DNA of 64,000 nucleotides from Sesamum alatum (Eukaryota > Streptophyta > Magnoliopsida > Lamiales > Pedaliaceae): assembly GCA_034509735.1 (NCBI GenBank), contig JACGWO010000001.1:32739966-32803965 (forward strand), in the 5' to 3' direction. Position numbers and translations under genes: made by a program. Below, one piece after another: positions 12,884 to 24,690 of this stretch; the stretch's first letter is position 1, and each line of letters begins with the position of its first letter. A model generated the notes under the pieces. The model saw only the letters and a program-made list of their open reading frames with translations, made no database searches and had not been told where the DNA came from.

Positions 12884-13965
12884 GTTTTTAGCCTTGAAAT
12901 AATAAGGCTTGCTTTCCTCCTCCTTTTGTACTCCCCCCAACTTATGATTGGAGTTTTTTATTTAAGTTGTAATAAGTGTAGTTAGGTTGGTGAAGATTTA
13001 TTTTTTGTAATAAATTGTAAGGAAGCACTTCCATGGCGATGGAGGTCCAAGAAGAGGCCCGTTGCACGGAGCCCACGATGGTGAGTCCAAAAGAATGAAG
13101 AGGTGTTACAAGGCCCATTACAATGATAATGGGTTATAATTTTGTAATAGTGTAGGCCACCCTAGGTTGACCATAGATCCACTGCGGGCTCAGTGGATCA
13201 CATAGGATTGGGCTTGTGATCATCCAACAAGGGCGTGCTAGGCTTATTTTTTGTATGTGGCGTATGTTTTAATATTTGATGTATGATGTGTTTGGAATGC
13301 ATCCTTTATATTCAATGTTAAAACTAGAGCATACAAAACTTTCTTAATGATGAGGTTTCGGTCACTAATAAACTTAACTCTCACTTGGATGGTCCGAGTA
13401 AATATTAGGCCCATTAATGGGTTAAAAAGTCAAATGGTTTGATTTAAATCCAAGCCTTCCACCCATTGCAATGTAGTGAGGAAGCTACTTTCACCCATTC
13501 GTGGTCTCACGAGTCGTGGCACGTTTGGAATGGAAGAAAGTTGTGCTATTGTTATGAACAAAGGAATATGCTCCTATTTCCCTATCTCACGAGTCATGGG
13601 GGGCGATAGTTGAGATATTCATTTGGTTGATGGGTCGGGCCTAACGCTGAGTAACATGATTCGCTTGGAGTCCTCGGGATCATATGAAGAGGCGAGGCAA
13701 AATAACTTGGGGATCTCATTGGATGAGAATGGTATAGGTTACCTTCCACAAAGCCTTTTTCTGTGTGAATCATAAAAGTGGGGCATGGACAATTGCGTTT
13801 GTGGACCACAAGCCCACTAGGAAATGATTTTCCGAAACCCCATTTGAGAATGATGGGCTTTCGCAGAAATAGTAGGAAGGGTTAATGACTAAAGATCAAG
13901 TCTTAACTTGAACATAATATTACTATAATCTACTTAATGTTTTTCTATTTACATTTTGAATTTAT
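12081..13965 (+). other. Copia-A leader (about 1.9 kb) with GC-rich block and folding signals
   Basis: No credible ORF. It holds, in order: a GC-rich block of CCGGCCGG and GCGCGC words (12291-12395); a CT microsatellite (12845-12883); the left arm of a long-range stem, GGATGATCACAA (12764-12775), exactly complementary to TTGTGATCATCC at 13214-13225; a perfect 9-bp hairpin at 13176-13199 (GATCCACTG, loop CGGGCT, CAGTGGATC); and two copies of TCTCACGAGTCGTGG (13505-13519, and 13585-13599 with one change). The same order of signals occurs in Copia-B, -C and -D. Confidence 0.8.
12845..12883 (+). repeat. CT microsatellite
   Basis: Nearly pure CT dinucleotide run with one CC interruption, in the Copia-A leader. 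The corresponding part of Copia-B is not expanded. Confidence 0.9.
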
Positions 13966-14803
13966 ATGTCTAAGAATCCACTAACGCCAATACTAGAGGC
14001 TAATATGTTTAATGGAACAAACTACAATGACTGGCTGCGAAATCTTAAGATAGTCTTAGATTTCGAGAACCAGACTTACATTCTGGGTAAGGATCTTCCT
14101 CAGGCCTTGTCGGATGGGTCAATGCCTCAAGAACCCTTGATGTTTGAGAAGTTGCATGCTGACCACCGGTAGGTCCGCAGCATCGTACTGGTCTCGATGA
14201 CTAACGAGATCCAGAAGCTGTACGATAGGCTAGATGATGTTGGCTCGATTATGCTTTGTTTGCAAGATGTCTATGCGGTCTCGGACCGGCATGTTAGATA
14301 CGCTGCAACGAAGGCATGCTTCGGAGCTAAGATGACAGAAGGGTCGTCTGTACAAGAGCATGGAGTGATGATGCTATCCCTTATGGAGAAGCTCAAAGAC
14401 CTCCAAGCTAATCTTTAAAAAGAGACGTACGCCGACGTGATCCTTCAGTCACTTTCTACCTACTTCGACCAATTTATTGTTTACTTGATAAATATGTTGG
14501 TCCAGTACGAGGCAACGATTGAAAAATCTACGCCGGCGGTACTAGTGGGAGAGGCTTCGACCTCAGAAGCGAAAGGCAAGGGTGTCGGGCGCTGGAAGAG
14601 GAAGAAAACTAAGACAACATCAGCCGCTGCTAGCATTTCAAGGGATCTTGTTACACCACTGGGCGGAGGTAAAGGAAAGAGGAAGAGGGTTCGACAGTCA
14701 GAGTCATAGATTTGAAACGATGTGTGCATTAACTGCCGAGAAAAGGGACATCGGAAGAGGGAGTGTCCCAAGCTCCTTTCCAATGAAGGTACATTTGAAT
14801 TGA
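13966..14803 (+). pseudogene. gag: Copia-A gag (broken)
   Basis: Capsid/nucleocapsid gene of a Ty1/copia element. The start ATG and the N-terminal motif MSKNPL match Copia-B, -C and -D, followed by NGTNYNDWLRNL, the retrotransposon gag core. In-frame stops occur at 14170 (CAG to TAG in the HADHRQVRS region) and near 14416, and a block is missing near 14475. The lysine-rich linker (14580-14700) leads to a zinc knuckle encoded about 14722-14770, with a stop before it. The knuckle pattern CINC-X4-H-X4-C matches the family. It ends near the PNEGTFE region without running into pol. It cannot make a full protein. Confidence 0.88.
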
Positions 14804-15752
14804 GTACCAACATGATTATTGTTCTACTCTTTGGTATTGGATACTAGTTAATCATAATTTGCTAATGGTTTGCAGATGGTTATGAGTAGAAAGCCCAGAC
14901 AGGTCCTAAAGCTTAGCGATGGCAGGGCCATTGCTAAAAAGACTAGGGACTAGTTAGGCTTAGCATAGCAGTGATCATGTTAGGATATAGTTAGATGGGA
15001 ATTATGTAACCTAGCATGATCGAAGTTTGTTTTTATGTACTGTTGGACAGTTTTGTGAATTAAATACGTTTGATCAATAAAATTCCTTTATTTGACAAAG
15101 AATGGTTATTCTTGTCTGCTAGGTGGGATACATAATTATCCTTAAACACTATCCCATAATCGAATTATGAGTAATCAATATAAAATGATTAAAATGGATA
15201 ATCAAGATAAACTTACGAATTTAGCATCCATAAGCCAGGATGGTTTTTTTCCTTAAGTAAGGACGAGGAAGTTGGAGGATTCAAAGAGTCTAGAATTAGA
15301 TAATTTGAGTAGACTAGATTAAAATTCCTCTCTGAGATGGAAAGACCGTAAAGCTTCTTTGTTGGACAAAGTGGGCTTGCCAAAAGTCTATTGGATTGGA
15401 TCCATTTAGACATTCATAGGTTACTGAATACACAACACCAGAAGAGGGTTCACAAGTCTAAGGACCTTGGATAGGTTCGGGGAATTAGACTTGGAGTGGT
15501 GAACCAAGTTGATTGCAATATTAAACCTCTCGATTAGATCGAAGGGGCGTGTATTTAGTACGAGTTCTTGAATATCCAAATGAGAATGGAATTCTTACTC
15601 AGTGGAATTCTTCCTGTAAGGACCATGGTTGAACGGTCTCTGATAAGGGAGAAATCAAACCTTGTTAGACTTGGTTCGATTGGGGTTTCACTGGATTACC
15701 TTAAACCATCTAGACATGGACTTGAAAGGTTTCCAAGTTAAGAAACATGGCA
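14804..15752 (+). pseudogene. pol: Copia-A pol remnant 1 (protease and integrase debris)
   Basis: Recognisable only by alignment to Copia-B and -C. Protease region: TTGGTATTGGATACTAG at about 14831, where intact copies have VLDTG, followed by GATGGCAGGGCCATTGCT (the GDGKAIA motif). From 15190 on, fragments match integrase: the LVDSKSL region near 15275, a KPFVGQS-like segment near 15355, and HSDVCG replaced at about 15400. There are many indels and stops in all frames. The solo LTR at 15758 interrupts what is left of the integrase core. Confidence 0.75.
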
Positions 15753-15757
15753 TTTTC

Positions 15758-17990
15758 TGAAGGACAAGCGGATCCGCCCGGGAGCGCGAGCGGAAGCGAG
15801 AAAGCGAGAAAGGGTGCGTAAATTTAAATCAAATTTAAATAAACGAATCCCAAGGGGTGTACCCTTGGGTGCTCAACCGGGCGTTCGATGTAGGATGTGT
15901 AAATATTGGAAACTTATATTTAAACACGTAGGCCATAAATATATACAATAAATCAATCAAAGCGTAAGGAGACCGTTACCTTCGATTGTTTAGCGTATGC
16001 TCCCGGCTACTTGCGTTGTTCCTTCTCTGGAATGCTCATGAAATCCAAATGTATGGATTCTCCAAAGGTGATCCACACCACACTGGAAGAAAAACACGTT
16101 CTTCTTGCTAGAAAGAACGGGTTTAAGAAGGAATCGGTTTTAAGAGAAGAACACTATGAATTAGTGCTCTCTTAAACTTAATTTGTTCTTCTTCTTGATT
16201 CAAAATCAAGTGAAGAACACAAGTGTAAGAGAGGGAGAGAAGCTGAGAGGAGAGAGAGAGGAGAGAGGATCCGAAAATTGTTTTCTCTTTTTTCTAGAAA
16301 AAGATGAATAATGAATCACTTATGCTTGGTGTTGTATATTCTAATATATATACATAATTAATATGATTATTAGAATGTGTCTAGGTTCATCCAAGGATGT
16401 CTAGATTCATTCCAATCAATCACCATCAATTCTTCAATCAAGCCTACCAAAATTTATGGTATGATCAAATCATACCAAAAGGAAAGAGCTTGATTGGAGT
16501 TGATTTGTCTCTTTCCAAAAGAGATAAGTCAACATACCACCTAGCATGAAACATGGCTGATTTTGCTTCCTCCAAGGGAGCATGTCGGCCATGTTTAAAT
16601 AAGGGAAGAAGTCCAACTTCTTCCTATTCCAAAATAGGAATTATTTCTCCGCTCGAGTAAAATTTAATGGACCGGATTTTATTGTAATCCAATTATGACG
16701 AGCCCAATATTAAATCCAATTTAATGTCCATTTCAATTATTCTCGTTGATCTTTTAATCCAATTAAAAGATCCAACGTCTCAACATCTCAACTTTCCGTA
16801 TTTAATCGAAAATCCAATTTACCGATTAAATGAAAGCCCGATACAATATCGGCCCGTCCATCCAATGGACTTTCCCTTAAGTAATCTAATTACTTATTTA
16901 TCCTTCGAGATTGACTCCAAGTCGATCTCTCAACCTCCTCGGTGATTTGTGTGTGACCCTTTAGGTTCATGCTCAGCTAGACTTGGGCCCGTGTCCCACA
17001 AGGGCCCGTTACCATGGGTGGCCGTCTAGCAACGGTCCATGGCACTAGAGAATAGGTGAATTGGCGTGAACATTTAGGGCCGAGTCCGTACGGGTACGAT
17101 CCTTCCATCTACCATCTCCTGGCCTTAGTCTAGGGTATGAAATTGGGCGTCGGTTCCCATCCTTGACTAGGCATCTATGCTTAATACTCGAGACCACGTA
17201 CGCTTCATTGTGTCAACATAGGAAACCATTCCCTGTTCTACCAACCACTGTGGCCACAGCTTCAACTAGCATGAACGTGTCTCCGAGTGCATAGGAGATA
17301 CCTCTGTCATATACTGATAGGGACGGATCCTCTTTTTGGAATCCACCGTCCTCGCTACACATTCCGACTGCACTGGACAAGGCGTATGATGATCATCTTA
17401 CAGAATGATCACCTCTCGCCAGATCTAAGATACAGCCGTCATGGGCACGCAACTGCCAGGATCCCTCAAGTCTGAGGATTACCCCCGTACTATCGGAACC
17501 AGGGAAAACCAATCATACCGACCAAGCCTCTAAGGCTTCCATATGATGATCCCCGCGAGTCAGTCCAGTCGGCTCGACCCCAGTCGACCAAACCATCAAG
17601 ATCGTATAGGCGTCCCACGCTTGTCATCGATGAAAGACGGCACTCATCCAAGGAACACGACCTTTGACGCAAGTCTCAATAGGACTCTCGATGTCCTGTC
17701 TCGAGGTCCTCAACTTGGAAACGTTTCAAACCCAACTCTTAATCAGTTGATTTCATGACCACCATCCAATGCGTGGCCCAACTGCACGAGTTGTTAACCA
17801 TGGTCTGTGGGCTTTTTTACGATATAAGTTAAACACCGTCTTAAAAATGTAAGATGAGTGCAACAAAGAAGGTACCATTGGTGACGAACACTCATCTTAT
17901 TCATCACATAATAATATTACATCTACATCAAGTTGTCGAATAGGTTTCAAATTGCCAAACCTATTGGCTTTCTGGTCACCTATTCCAATA
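15758..17990 (-). mobile_element. Solo copia LTR (family S), reverse orientation
   Basis: 2233 bp, TGAAGGACAAGCGG at the left and TATTCCAATA at the right, so on the minus strand it reads from TATTGGAATAGG (from TGTTAGAATAGG) to CCTTCA. Flanked by the 5-bp duplication TTTTC at 15753-15757 and 17991-17995. No internal region, so it is the product of LTR-LTR recombination. The host sequence continues across it: the AAACATGG-CATTTTC flank joins to TAATAATC in the Copia-A integrase. It contains the conserved U5 hairpin at 15849-15869 (CCCAAGGG, GTGTA, CCCTTGGG) and the conserved U3 block near 17003-17062. Same family as the right LTR of Copia-E and as 58479-58827. Confidence 0.92.
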
Positions 17991-17995
17991 TTTTC

Positions 17996-19330
17996 TAATA
18001 ATCATGATCTAGTTGTCATATAGGATATGGTTTTGCAAGCCTGTATCCCACAAAGTTCTTTAGTACATGGGATGGTCCCACATACGTCAAGGGACTAGTG
18101 GGAGACAAATTAGACTAGGTATTTGATTTGTGCAGGTTTAATGCAGAATAATGCAAACATCATTTGTAATTATATTATTCCACAAACTATATTCCAGTCT
18201 TCCAAAGGATAACCAGAATACCTTAGTTACTTGAGAGGCATAGGTTTCTGGGCTTGTCTGGTCAATTGGATTATCATCCAAAATATACAAGGAGAGGCGA
18301 TGTTGGACATCAGGTTTGGATCAATGGTTTAGAGCTATTGGATCCGTCATGAAAATTCAAACTGGGTTTGAAATTTTGTATAACTGTAATATTCATTTTG
18401 ACTAGTTCATACGGAGTATGACTCGATTAGTAACAGGCTTTAGGGTCAGTGGGAGGATAGTTTTGTTCCAAGTGTTTAGTATGTAATGTCTTATTCATTT
18501 GGAATGAATTTAAGATGTTAGAAAACACTAAAACACGAGCATTGTTCACGCAATTCTCCATGATAGGAATTGGATTCTTTTATACAGGGTTAAGTTGTTC
18601 AAGACTCAGTCATGCTAGACAGATGAGAAAGCTTAGATGTTTGACATCCCCTACGTCTTTGCCTTAGGCAGCATGAAAGTTTTGTTCGTGCATTTGGCCT
18701 GATGTTATGTATGCTTTGGGCAGAACAACGGTTATTGGGCTTGTGCCAAGAAGGCAGTAGACAACTGTTAAGAATATCTTTAATACCTGAATAAGGATTA
18801 AAGAAGTGTTCTTAATGCACGTTTTGTGGAGGGTTTATTCTGGAAGGCTATAGCGATACTAGCTTCCAGAATCATGTGAATAATGTTTAGTCTCAATATG
18901 TATGTACATTTGGACTTAATGGTGAGTGTGGTGGCTTGGAAAGGTTTCAAGCAGGATACCACGACATGTCATGATGAAAGTCGAATGTATGGTGAGTGTG
19001 GTGGCTTGGAAGTCATTTCTGAAAAGTGGTTTGGATTGAAACCGCATCCATAGGATGGATGTGGTGCGTAGCATGGCTGAGCCAGTAGTGGCCTTGTAGG
19101 CAACAACTAGGTTTTGGAAAATGCTTTTAGGCCCAAGATCTCATCACAGATCCATGGAAAATTCTTAGACAACATCCATTTGCAGGCAACAATGGTAGGA
19201 AGAGGTGACACAGTTGGACCGTGTCACTTCGGCAGAGAAATATAGTAGACCCACGAGGCCGAGCCGATATCATGGATTGGTTATGCTCATAAGGCTCTGA
19301 GCAACATGGGTAATTGGCTTTGTGGTCAAG
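17996..19330 (+). pseudogene. pol: Copia-A pol remnant 2 (integrase end, RT, RNase H debris)
   Basis: Continues the integrase after the solo LTR: CACATACGTCAAGGGACTAG at about 18080 matches the SPAYVKRLV segment of Copia-B. Then a large deletion removes most of the RT. From about 18500 fragments match the end of RT (near GATGTTAG...CAATTCTCCATGA) and RNase H (near 18640, 18840, 18960-19090 and 19130-19260). No frame longer than about 80 codons is in register. A short stretch, GTATGGTGAGTGTGGTGGCTTGGAA, is present twice (about 18915 and 18985), a local duplication. Confidence 0.75.
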
Positions 19331-19337
19331 TGGGAGA
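19328..19337 (+). other. Polypurine tract, Copia-A
   Basis: AAGTGGGAGA directly before the 3' LTR, the primer for plus-strand synthesis. The same ten bases precede the 3' LTRs of Copia-B and Copia-C. Confidence 0.85.
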
Positions 19338-19338
19338 T

Positions 19339-21481
19339 TGTTAGAATAGGTGACCAAAAAGTCAATTAGATTGGCTGTTTTGCGAACTATTCGTCGATCT
19401 TTATCAAAGTAATATTATATTGGTGGATAAAATTAGCATTAATCATTGGCAAAATGTGTTTGTTGTGCTTACTACTTACATTGAATGGCATTTCAATGTC
19501 ACAATAAATGCCCATAGACTGCTTGGTTAAAACCCATTGAGTTGAGCTGCGCATAGGTTGGCCGCTATGAAACCAACTCCTTGAGGGTCAGTCTGAAACG
19601 TTCCAAGTCGAGAACCTCGAGTGCCCTATAGAGAGTTGCACAAAGTATTGCATTCACTGGGTGAGTGCCAAGTTTCATCGGTGCCAGACGTAGGTCGTCT
19701 ATGCAATTTTAGTGGGTTAGTTGGCAAGGTAGTCGATTGATTGAACTGACTCACGGGAAATGTCATATGAAAGGCTTGGAGGCTTGGTCGGTATGAATAG
19801 AATTCCCGATTTTGATAGTACCGGATTAGTCCTCGGACTTGAGGAATCATGGTAGTCGCATGCATATGAAGGTTGTATCTTGGATCTGGCGAGAGATGAT
19901 CGTGTCTTTGATATGGTCATTATAAGCCTTGTCCAATGCAGTCGGAGTATGTAGTGAGGACGGTGGATTCCAAGAGAGAATCTGTCCCCTGTCAGTATTT
20001 GATAGTTATGTCTCCTCTGCGCTCTGAGATGGTTTCGACTCTTTAAGTCTACTGCCGTAGCAATTGGTCGAGTACGGAATGGTTCCCTAGGTCGATCAAT
20101 AGAGTAAACGCGTCTCGAGTTTGTAGGATAGTTTCCTAGTCCAGGATGAGAACCGACGCCCAATTCCATGCCCTAAACTAAGGCCGGGAGATGGTCGACG
20201 GAAGGACTGTACCTGTATGGAATTCGGAGCCTAAATGTTCACGCCAACATTCACTTAGTCTCTAGTGTCATAGACCGTTGCTAGATGGCCACCCATGGTA
20301 ACGGGCATTTCTGATTAATGGTTAATCGAAAATAATTAATTAAATTGGATTTAATTAATCAATTGTGTTGGACAAAAGCCCCAGTCTAGCTGAGGGTGAA
20401 CCTAAAGAGTCACACACAAATAACTATGGAAGTAGTGGAATTAATTTAGAATTAATTCTGGAAGAAGTGAATTAATTTAATTGGATTAAAATAATTCAAG
20501 GAGAATATAAATGATTGAATCATTTATTGGGAAATTCCATTGGATGGATGGCTCAACAATTAATTAATTTGATTAATTAATCTTGGGCTTAATACAAATA
20601 AATTAATTGGATTAATTTCTTGGGTTTCGTTTAACTAATTGATTGGATCAATTAATTAGTGTTTGAGCTTATGTTTATTTTATTTGATTAAATAAAATTT
20701 TGGATTTCAATAAAGTTTAAAACTAATTGGATTAATTTGAAATTCATGGATCACTTCATTTCATTTGATTAAATCAAGACCGGTCAAAACCGGTCCATGA
20801 CTTGAAATCAAAGCTCAAAAGTTTGATGCAAGTTTAACAGGAGTTGAAAGTCCTCCATGTAAGCAATGATGTGGCTTGCCATGATGGTTAGGTGGTCCAC
20901 ATATTGTGCTAACATGCTTGGAGGTTGTGCATTAGTGTGTCGGTGGTTTTGGAAACTACCTACAACTACACAATTACACACATACTCTTCTAATTCTCTC
21001 TTGCACACAAGCCATGAAATTTATTCCTTTTTTCTCCATTTTTTTAGTTCTCTTTGAATTGGATTCAAGATGAGAACATGAGAAATACGTATACACTAAT
21101 CAATAGTGTAATACGTATTTTGTTTCTTCCTTGATCTAGCTTCTACCTAGCAGTAGATCTAGATTTAGTTTCCTAGTGTGGTGTTGATCATCTTTTGAGA
21201 GATTCTAAGTTAAGTCCTAAAGTGAACGGAAAAGGAACGAAAAGGGAATCAAAGCTTGTTGTTGTTCCTCACGTGAAACGAAAAGGTAATGCTCGGATTT
21301 AAATTATTGCATTTTTCGATTCCTCCTCTAGCCACATGTTCAAGCATAATTTTTTATATGTTATGATGCTTTTGAATACACCGAACGCCCGGGAATTCAA
21401 AGGGAACACCTTTTTGAGATCTTTTTAAATTTCTTTTATTTTTCGCTTCCGCCGCGTTCCTGGGCCGTACCGATTCTTTCA
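19339..21481 (+). repeat. Copia-A 3' LTR
   Basis: 2143 bp, TGTTAGAATAGG...GATTCTTTCA, followed by target copy GAAGG. Aligns with the 5' LTR over its full length with scattered substitutions and small indels; for example, it lacks the GACTGGGGCCTC stretch seen near 10182 in the 5' LTR. Confidence 0.93.
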
Positions 21482-21499
21482 GAAGGGACTTCCACCAAT

Positions 21500-22460
21500 A
21501 TGGACAATGAGTTTACCGTTCAAGCTCTCCAACAACAATTTGCAATATTCAGAGCAATTCTTGAAGGCATAACCGATCGTTTTGAGAGGTTGGAACAATC
21601 AATTCCTAGAAGACACGGGAATCACCAAATCCATCAATTGGAGTCCGAAGAGGAGGAAGACATTGAGCCTCCACATCATGGTAATAGAGGAGGTAGAAGA
21701 CGGCAAGGCAATGAAGTAGACCCAGATTTGGGAAGCATAAAACTGAACTTTCCCACATTTCACGGAAGAAGTGATCCGGAGGCATATTTAGAGTGGGAAA
21801 AAAATACGGATCTTATCTTTGAGTGTCATAACTACTCCGAGGAGAAGAAGGTGAAACTTGTTGCGATTGAGTTCATCGATTATGCTATAGTTTGGTGGGA
21901 TCAATTGATCACAAACCGAAGGCGGTATGGAGAGAGACCTATCTCTACTTGGGCTAAAATGAAATCCATCATGCGTAAGAATTCATTCCTTCGCATTATT
22001 TTCGTGATTTGTATCAAAAACTCCAAACTATGACACAAGGTGTGAAATCCGTGGATGAACATTACAAACAGATGGAGATCTCTATGATTAGAGAGAACTT
22101 GAAGAAGACCGAGAGGCCACCATGGCAAGGTTCTTAAATGGATTGAATTGACTAACATTGTGGAGCTGCAACATTATGTCGAGCTTGAGGACATGGTGCA
22201 CACAATCATGAAGGTGGAAAGACAACTGAAGAGGAGGGGATCGAATCAAAGAAACTTTACATCAAATTTTCAGCCACCAAGTAAGGCGAAAGAAGGGGCT
22301 TCAAAGACAAGTTTTGGAGTCACCTCCGAAACCAAAAATGAGGCGTCTAAAGCCAAATCTAATAAGGTAGAAAAGGGAAAATCTATCTCATCTTCATCCC
22401 GAAGTTGAGATATCAAATGTTTTCGTTGTCAAGGTTATGGCCATATTGCATCTGAATGCA
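21500..22460 (+). pseudogene. gag: CRM-like gag with zinc knuckle (frameshifted)
   Basis: Capsid/nucleocapsid of the chromovirus. The start ATG encodes MDNEFTVQAL, 13 bp after the second Copia-A target copy. The first 177 codons include the gypsy gag core FPTFHGRSDPEAYLEW (about residues 87-103) and WWDQL. A frameshift near 21980-21990 ends the frame at 22033, and the sequence resumes in another frame up to about 22135, where a second shift and a TGA follow. The frame from 22148 carries VELQHYVELEDM and a basic linker. The CCHC knuckle, CFRC-X4-H-X4-C, is encoded at about 22418-22459, after a TGA at 22406. At least three lesions make it non-functional. Confidence 0.88.
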
Positions 22461-22471
22461 TCAACAAGAGA

Positions 22472-22747
22472 GTGATGATCTTAAGGGAAAATGGCGACGT
22501 AGAATCTGAAAGTGAGCATGAACCCAGCGATGACGAGCAAGTTGAGGAGACTATACCCAAACATGGAGAGCTTTTGGTGGTAAGAAGAACTCTAAACATG
22601 CAAATGAAGGTGGACGATGCCGAACAACAAAGGGAGAACATCTTTCATACAAGATGTTTAGTTCAAGGGAAGGTATGCATGTTAATTATTGATGGAAGAA
22701 GTTGTGCTAATGTTGCTAGTTGTGAAATGGTAGAGAAATTGAACTAA
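22472..22747 (+). pseudogene. pol: CRM-like aspartic protease segment
   Basis: Retroviral-type aspartic protease that would cut the Gag-Pol polyprotein. The segment CLVQGKVCMLIIDGRSCANV (about residues 67-86 of this frame) holds the catalytic motif. Plant gypsy elements usually have DGGS here; this copy has DGRS, a substitution at the second glycine that probably harms activity. A TAA at 22745 truncates the frame right after VEKLN; the match to pol continues downstream in the same direction from 22778. The region upstream of the active site is acidic, with glutamate- and aspartate-rich stretches. Confidence 0.82.
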
Positions 22748-22777
22748 GAAACCACGAAGCATCCCAATCCATATAAG

Positions 22778-24240
22778 TTGCAATGGCTTAACGATTGTGG
22801 AGAAATTCAGGTAAGTAAACAAGTTTTGGTGTCATTTTTCATTAGTAACTACAAGGATGACGTTCTATGTGATGTAGTGCCAATGCATGCTAGTCACATC
22901 CTCTTGGGCAGACCATGGCAGTTCGATAGGAGGGTGACTTATGATGGTTTTCTAAACCGATACACACTCAAGTATCGTGATCGAAATATTCAGCTTGTTT
23001 CCTTAAACCCCCAACAAGTTCAAGAAGATCAATTAAAAATGTCTCAAGCAAGAAAATTGAGAGAGCCGAAAAAAAAAAAGAAAACCAAGAATGAGGTGAA
23101 AAATCTGAAAGAAAAAGAGAGTGGAGAGAAAAATAAAGAAGAATTTAGTGTGATTGAGAAGGAAAAGAAAATGGATGAATGTGAGGGCAAAAAGAAGTTG
23201 ACTTTCTATGCAAAAGCAAGTGCGATGAAAAGAGCATTACTTGAAGAAAAGAGTATGTTACTGATGGTGTTTAAAGAGTCCTTGAACACTAACGAACTAA
23301 CTCCATCTTTGCCTAGTGCTTTTATGTCTCTTTTGCAGGAATATGATGACATCTTTCCGGAAAAAGAGCCAAGCGGGTTGCCACCAATAAGGGGAATTGA
23401 GCATCAAATTGACTTCATTCCAGGGGCCGTACTTCCAAACCGACCAGCTTATAGGGTGAATCCCGAGGAGACAAAGGAAATCCAAGGTAAGTGGAGGAAT
23501 TGTTAACAAAAGGGAAGATTCGAGAAAGCATGAGTCCATGTGCCGTACCGATGATCGTAGTACCAAAGAAAGATGGATCATGGAGAATGTGTACAGATTG
23601 TCGAGCCATCAATAAAATCATGGTAAAGTATCATTATCCTATTCCTAGGTTAGATGATATGCTTGATGAATTGTATGGAGCTATAATCTTTACAAAAATT
23701 GATTTGAAGAGTGGATATCATCAAATTCGAGTTAGAGTAGGGGATGAGTGGAAAACTACCTTTAAAACAAAATATGGGTTATATGAGTGGTTAGTTATGC
23801 CTTTTGGGTTAGCTAATGCACCAAGCACTTTCATGAGATTAATGAACCATGTTTTCTGTGACTTTACTGGGAAGTTTGTGGTAGTTTATTTTGATGACAT
23901 CCTTATATATAGTAGAAACATAGAAGAACATCTTGAACAGGTGCATGTCGTGCTAAACACTTTAAGGAAAGAATCATTGTATGCTAATCTTACAAAGTGT
24001 TTTTTTTTTTTTTTTTGCATGGATAAAGTTGTTTTCCTGGGATTTGTGGTAAGTGCTAATGGAATTGAAATGGAAAAAGATAAAGTCAAGGCTATTTTAG
24101 ATTGGCCAACTCCTGAGAACATTGCTGAGGTAAGAAGTTTTCATGGTCTTGCAAGCTTCTATAGGCGGTTCGTAAAGGATTTTAGTACCATTGTTGCCCC
24201 ATTAAATGAAATCGTTAAGAAAGAAGTTGGTTTTCAATAG
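22778..24240 (+). pseudogene. pol: CRM-like protease tail, linker and reverse transcriptase
   Basis: RNA-directed DNA polymerase of the chromovirus. Frame 22778-23506 has the HILLGRPWQFDR segment typical of gypsy pol, a lysine/glutamate-rich linker, then LQEYDDIFPEKEPSGLPPIR, the usual entry to RT. A frameshift near 23487 moves RT to the frame 23491-24240. That frame shows [19 protein letters not shown] (first catalytic Asp), [12 protein letters not shown], and YFDDILIYS (catalytic DD pair, plus-strand about 23885-23912). Within RT a run of 17 T (24000-24016) encodes extra phenylalanines before CMDKVVFLG. The frame ends at a TAG (24238) where related elements have tryptophan. Confidence 0.92.
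24000..24016 (+). repeat. Poly-T run inside the CRM-like RT
   Basis: 17 consecutive T in the thumb-proximal part of RT. Read in frame it gives five phenylalanines where relatives normally have a shorter T-rich codon stretch before [10 protein letters not shown] slippage expansion that happens to keep the frame. Confidence 0.85.
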
Positions 24241-24690
24241 GGAGGAAAACAACAGCAAGCTTTTGATCTCCTAAAAGAAAAATTAACTACTGCGCCTATT
24301 CTTGCATTGTCTAACTTTGATAAAACATTTGAACTTGAATGCGATGCATCTAGAGTCGAGGTAGGAGCTGTTTTGATGAAGGAGGGACGACCAATTGCAT
24401 ACTTCAGCGAGAAGTTGAAGGGAGCTCAATTGAACTATCTGACGCACGATAAGGAGCTTTATGCGTTAGTGAGAGCATTAGAAACATGCCAGCACTACTT
24501 GTGGTCAAAGGAGTTTGTGATTCATACGGATCACGAGTCTCTTAAGTATCTCAAAGGCCAAGGTAAGTTGAGCAAGAGGTATATGAAATGGGTGGAGTTC
24601 ATCGAATCATTTCCTTATGTGATCAAATACAAAAAAGGAAAGAAAAACATTGTAGCTGATGCATTATCTCGGAAGTATGCTTTAATCACT
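24241..24690 (+). pseudogene. pol: CRM-like RNase H
   Basis: RNase H domain that removes the RNA strand during reverse transcription. It follows RT after a TAG. Conserved residues are visible: the Asp of LECDAS (about 24340), Glu of KELYAL (about 24450), Asp of [11 protein letters not shown] (about 24525), and the closing [10 protein letters not shown] (about 24648-24677). This part is unbroken within the frame 24307-25104, but it lies in a pol with lesions on both sides. Also visible are YFSEKL and QHYLW, typical of Ty3/gypsy RNase H. Confidence 0.9.

Larger units (their letters stand above)
9899..21481 (+). mobile_element. Copia-A: decayed Ty1/copia element nested in the CRM-like leader
   Basis: Starts TGTTAGAATTAGG, ends GATTCTTTCA, flanked by GAAGG at 9894-9898 and 21482-21486. 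It has LTRs of about 2.15 kb, a Met-tRNA primer site, a 1.9-kb leader, a broken gag, and heavily degraded pol fragments interrupted by a reverse solo LTR. The LTRs still match at about 94% by eye, while pol is barely recognisable, so the interior was probably defective before this copy inserted. Family A of the copia elements in this window, shared with Copia-D. Confidence 0.93.

Noticed and set aside
15213..15413. 66-codon minus-strand ORF
   Set aside because: Antisense to degraded Copia-A integrase sequence; no independent support.
19717..20169. 150-codon minus-strand ORF
   Set aside because: Lies entirely in the Copia-A 3' LTR, antisense; equivalents in other LTRs are broken, no recognisable domain.
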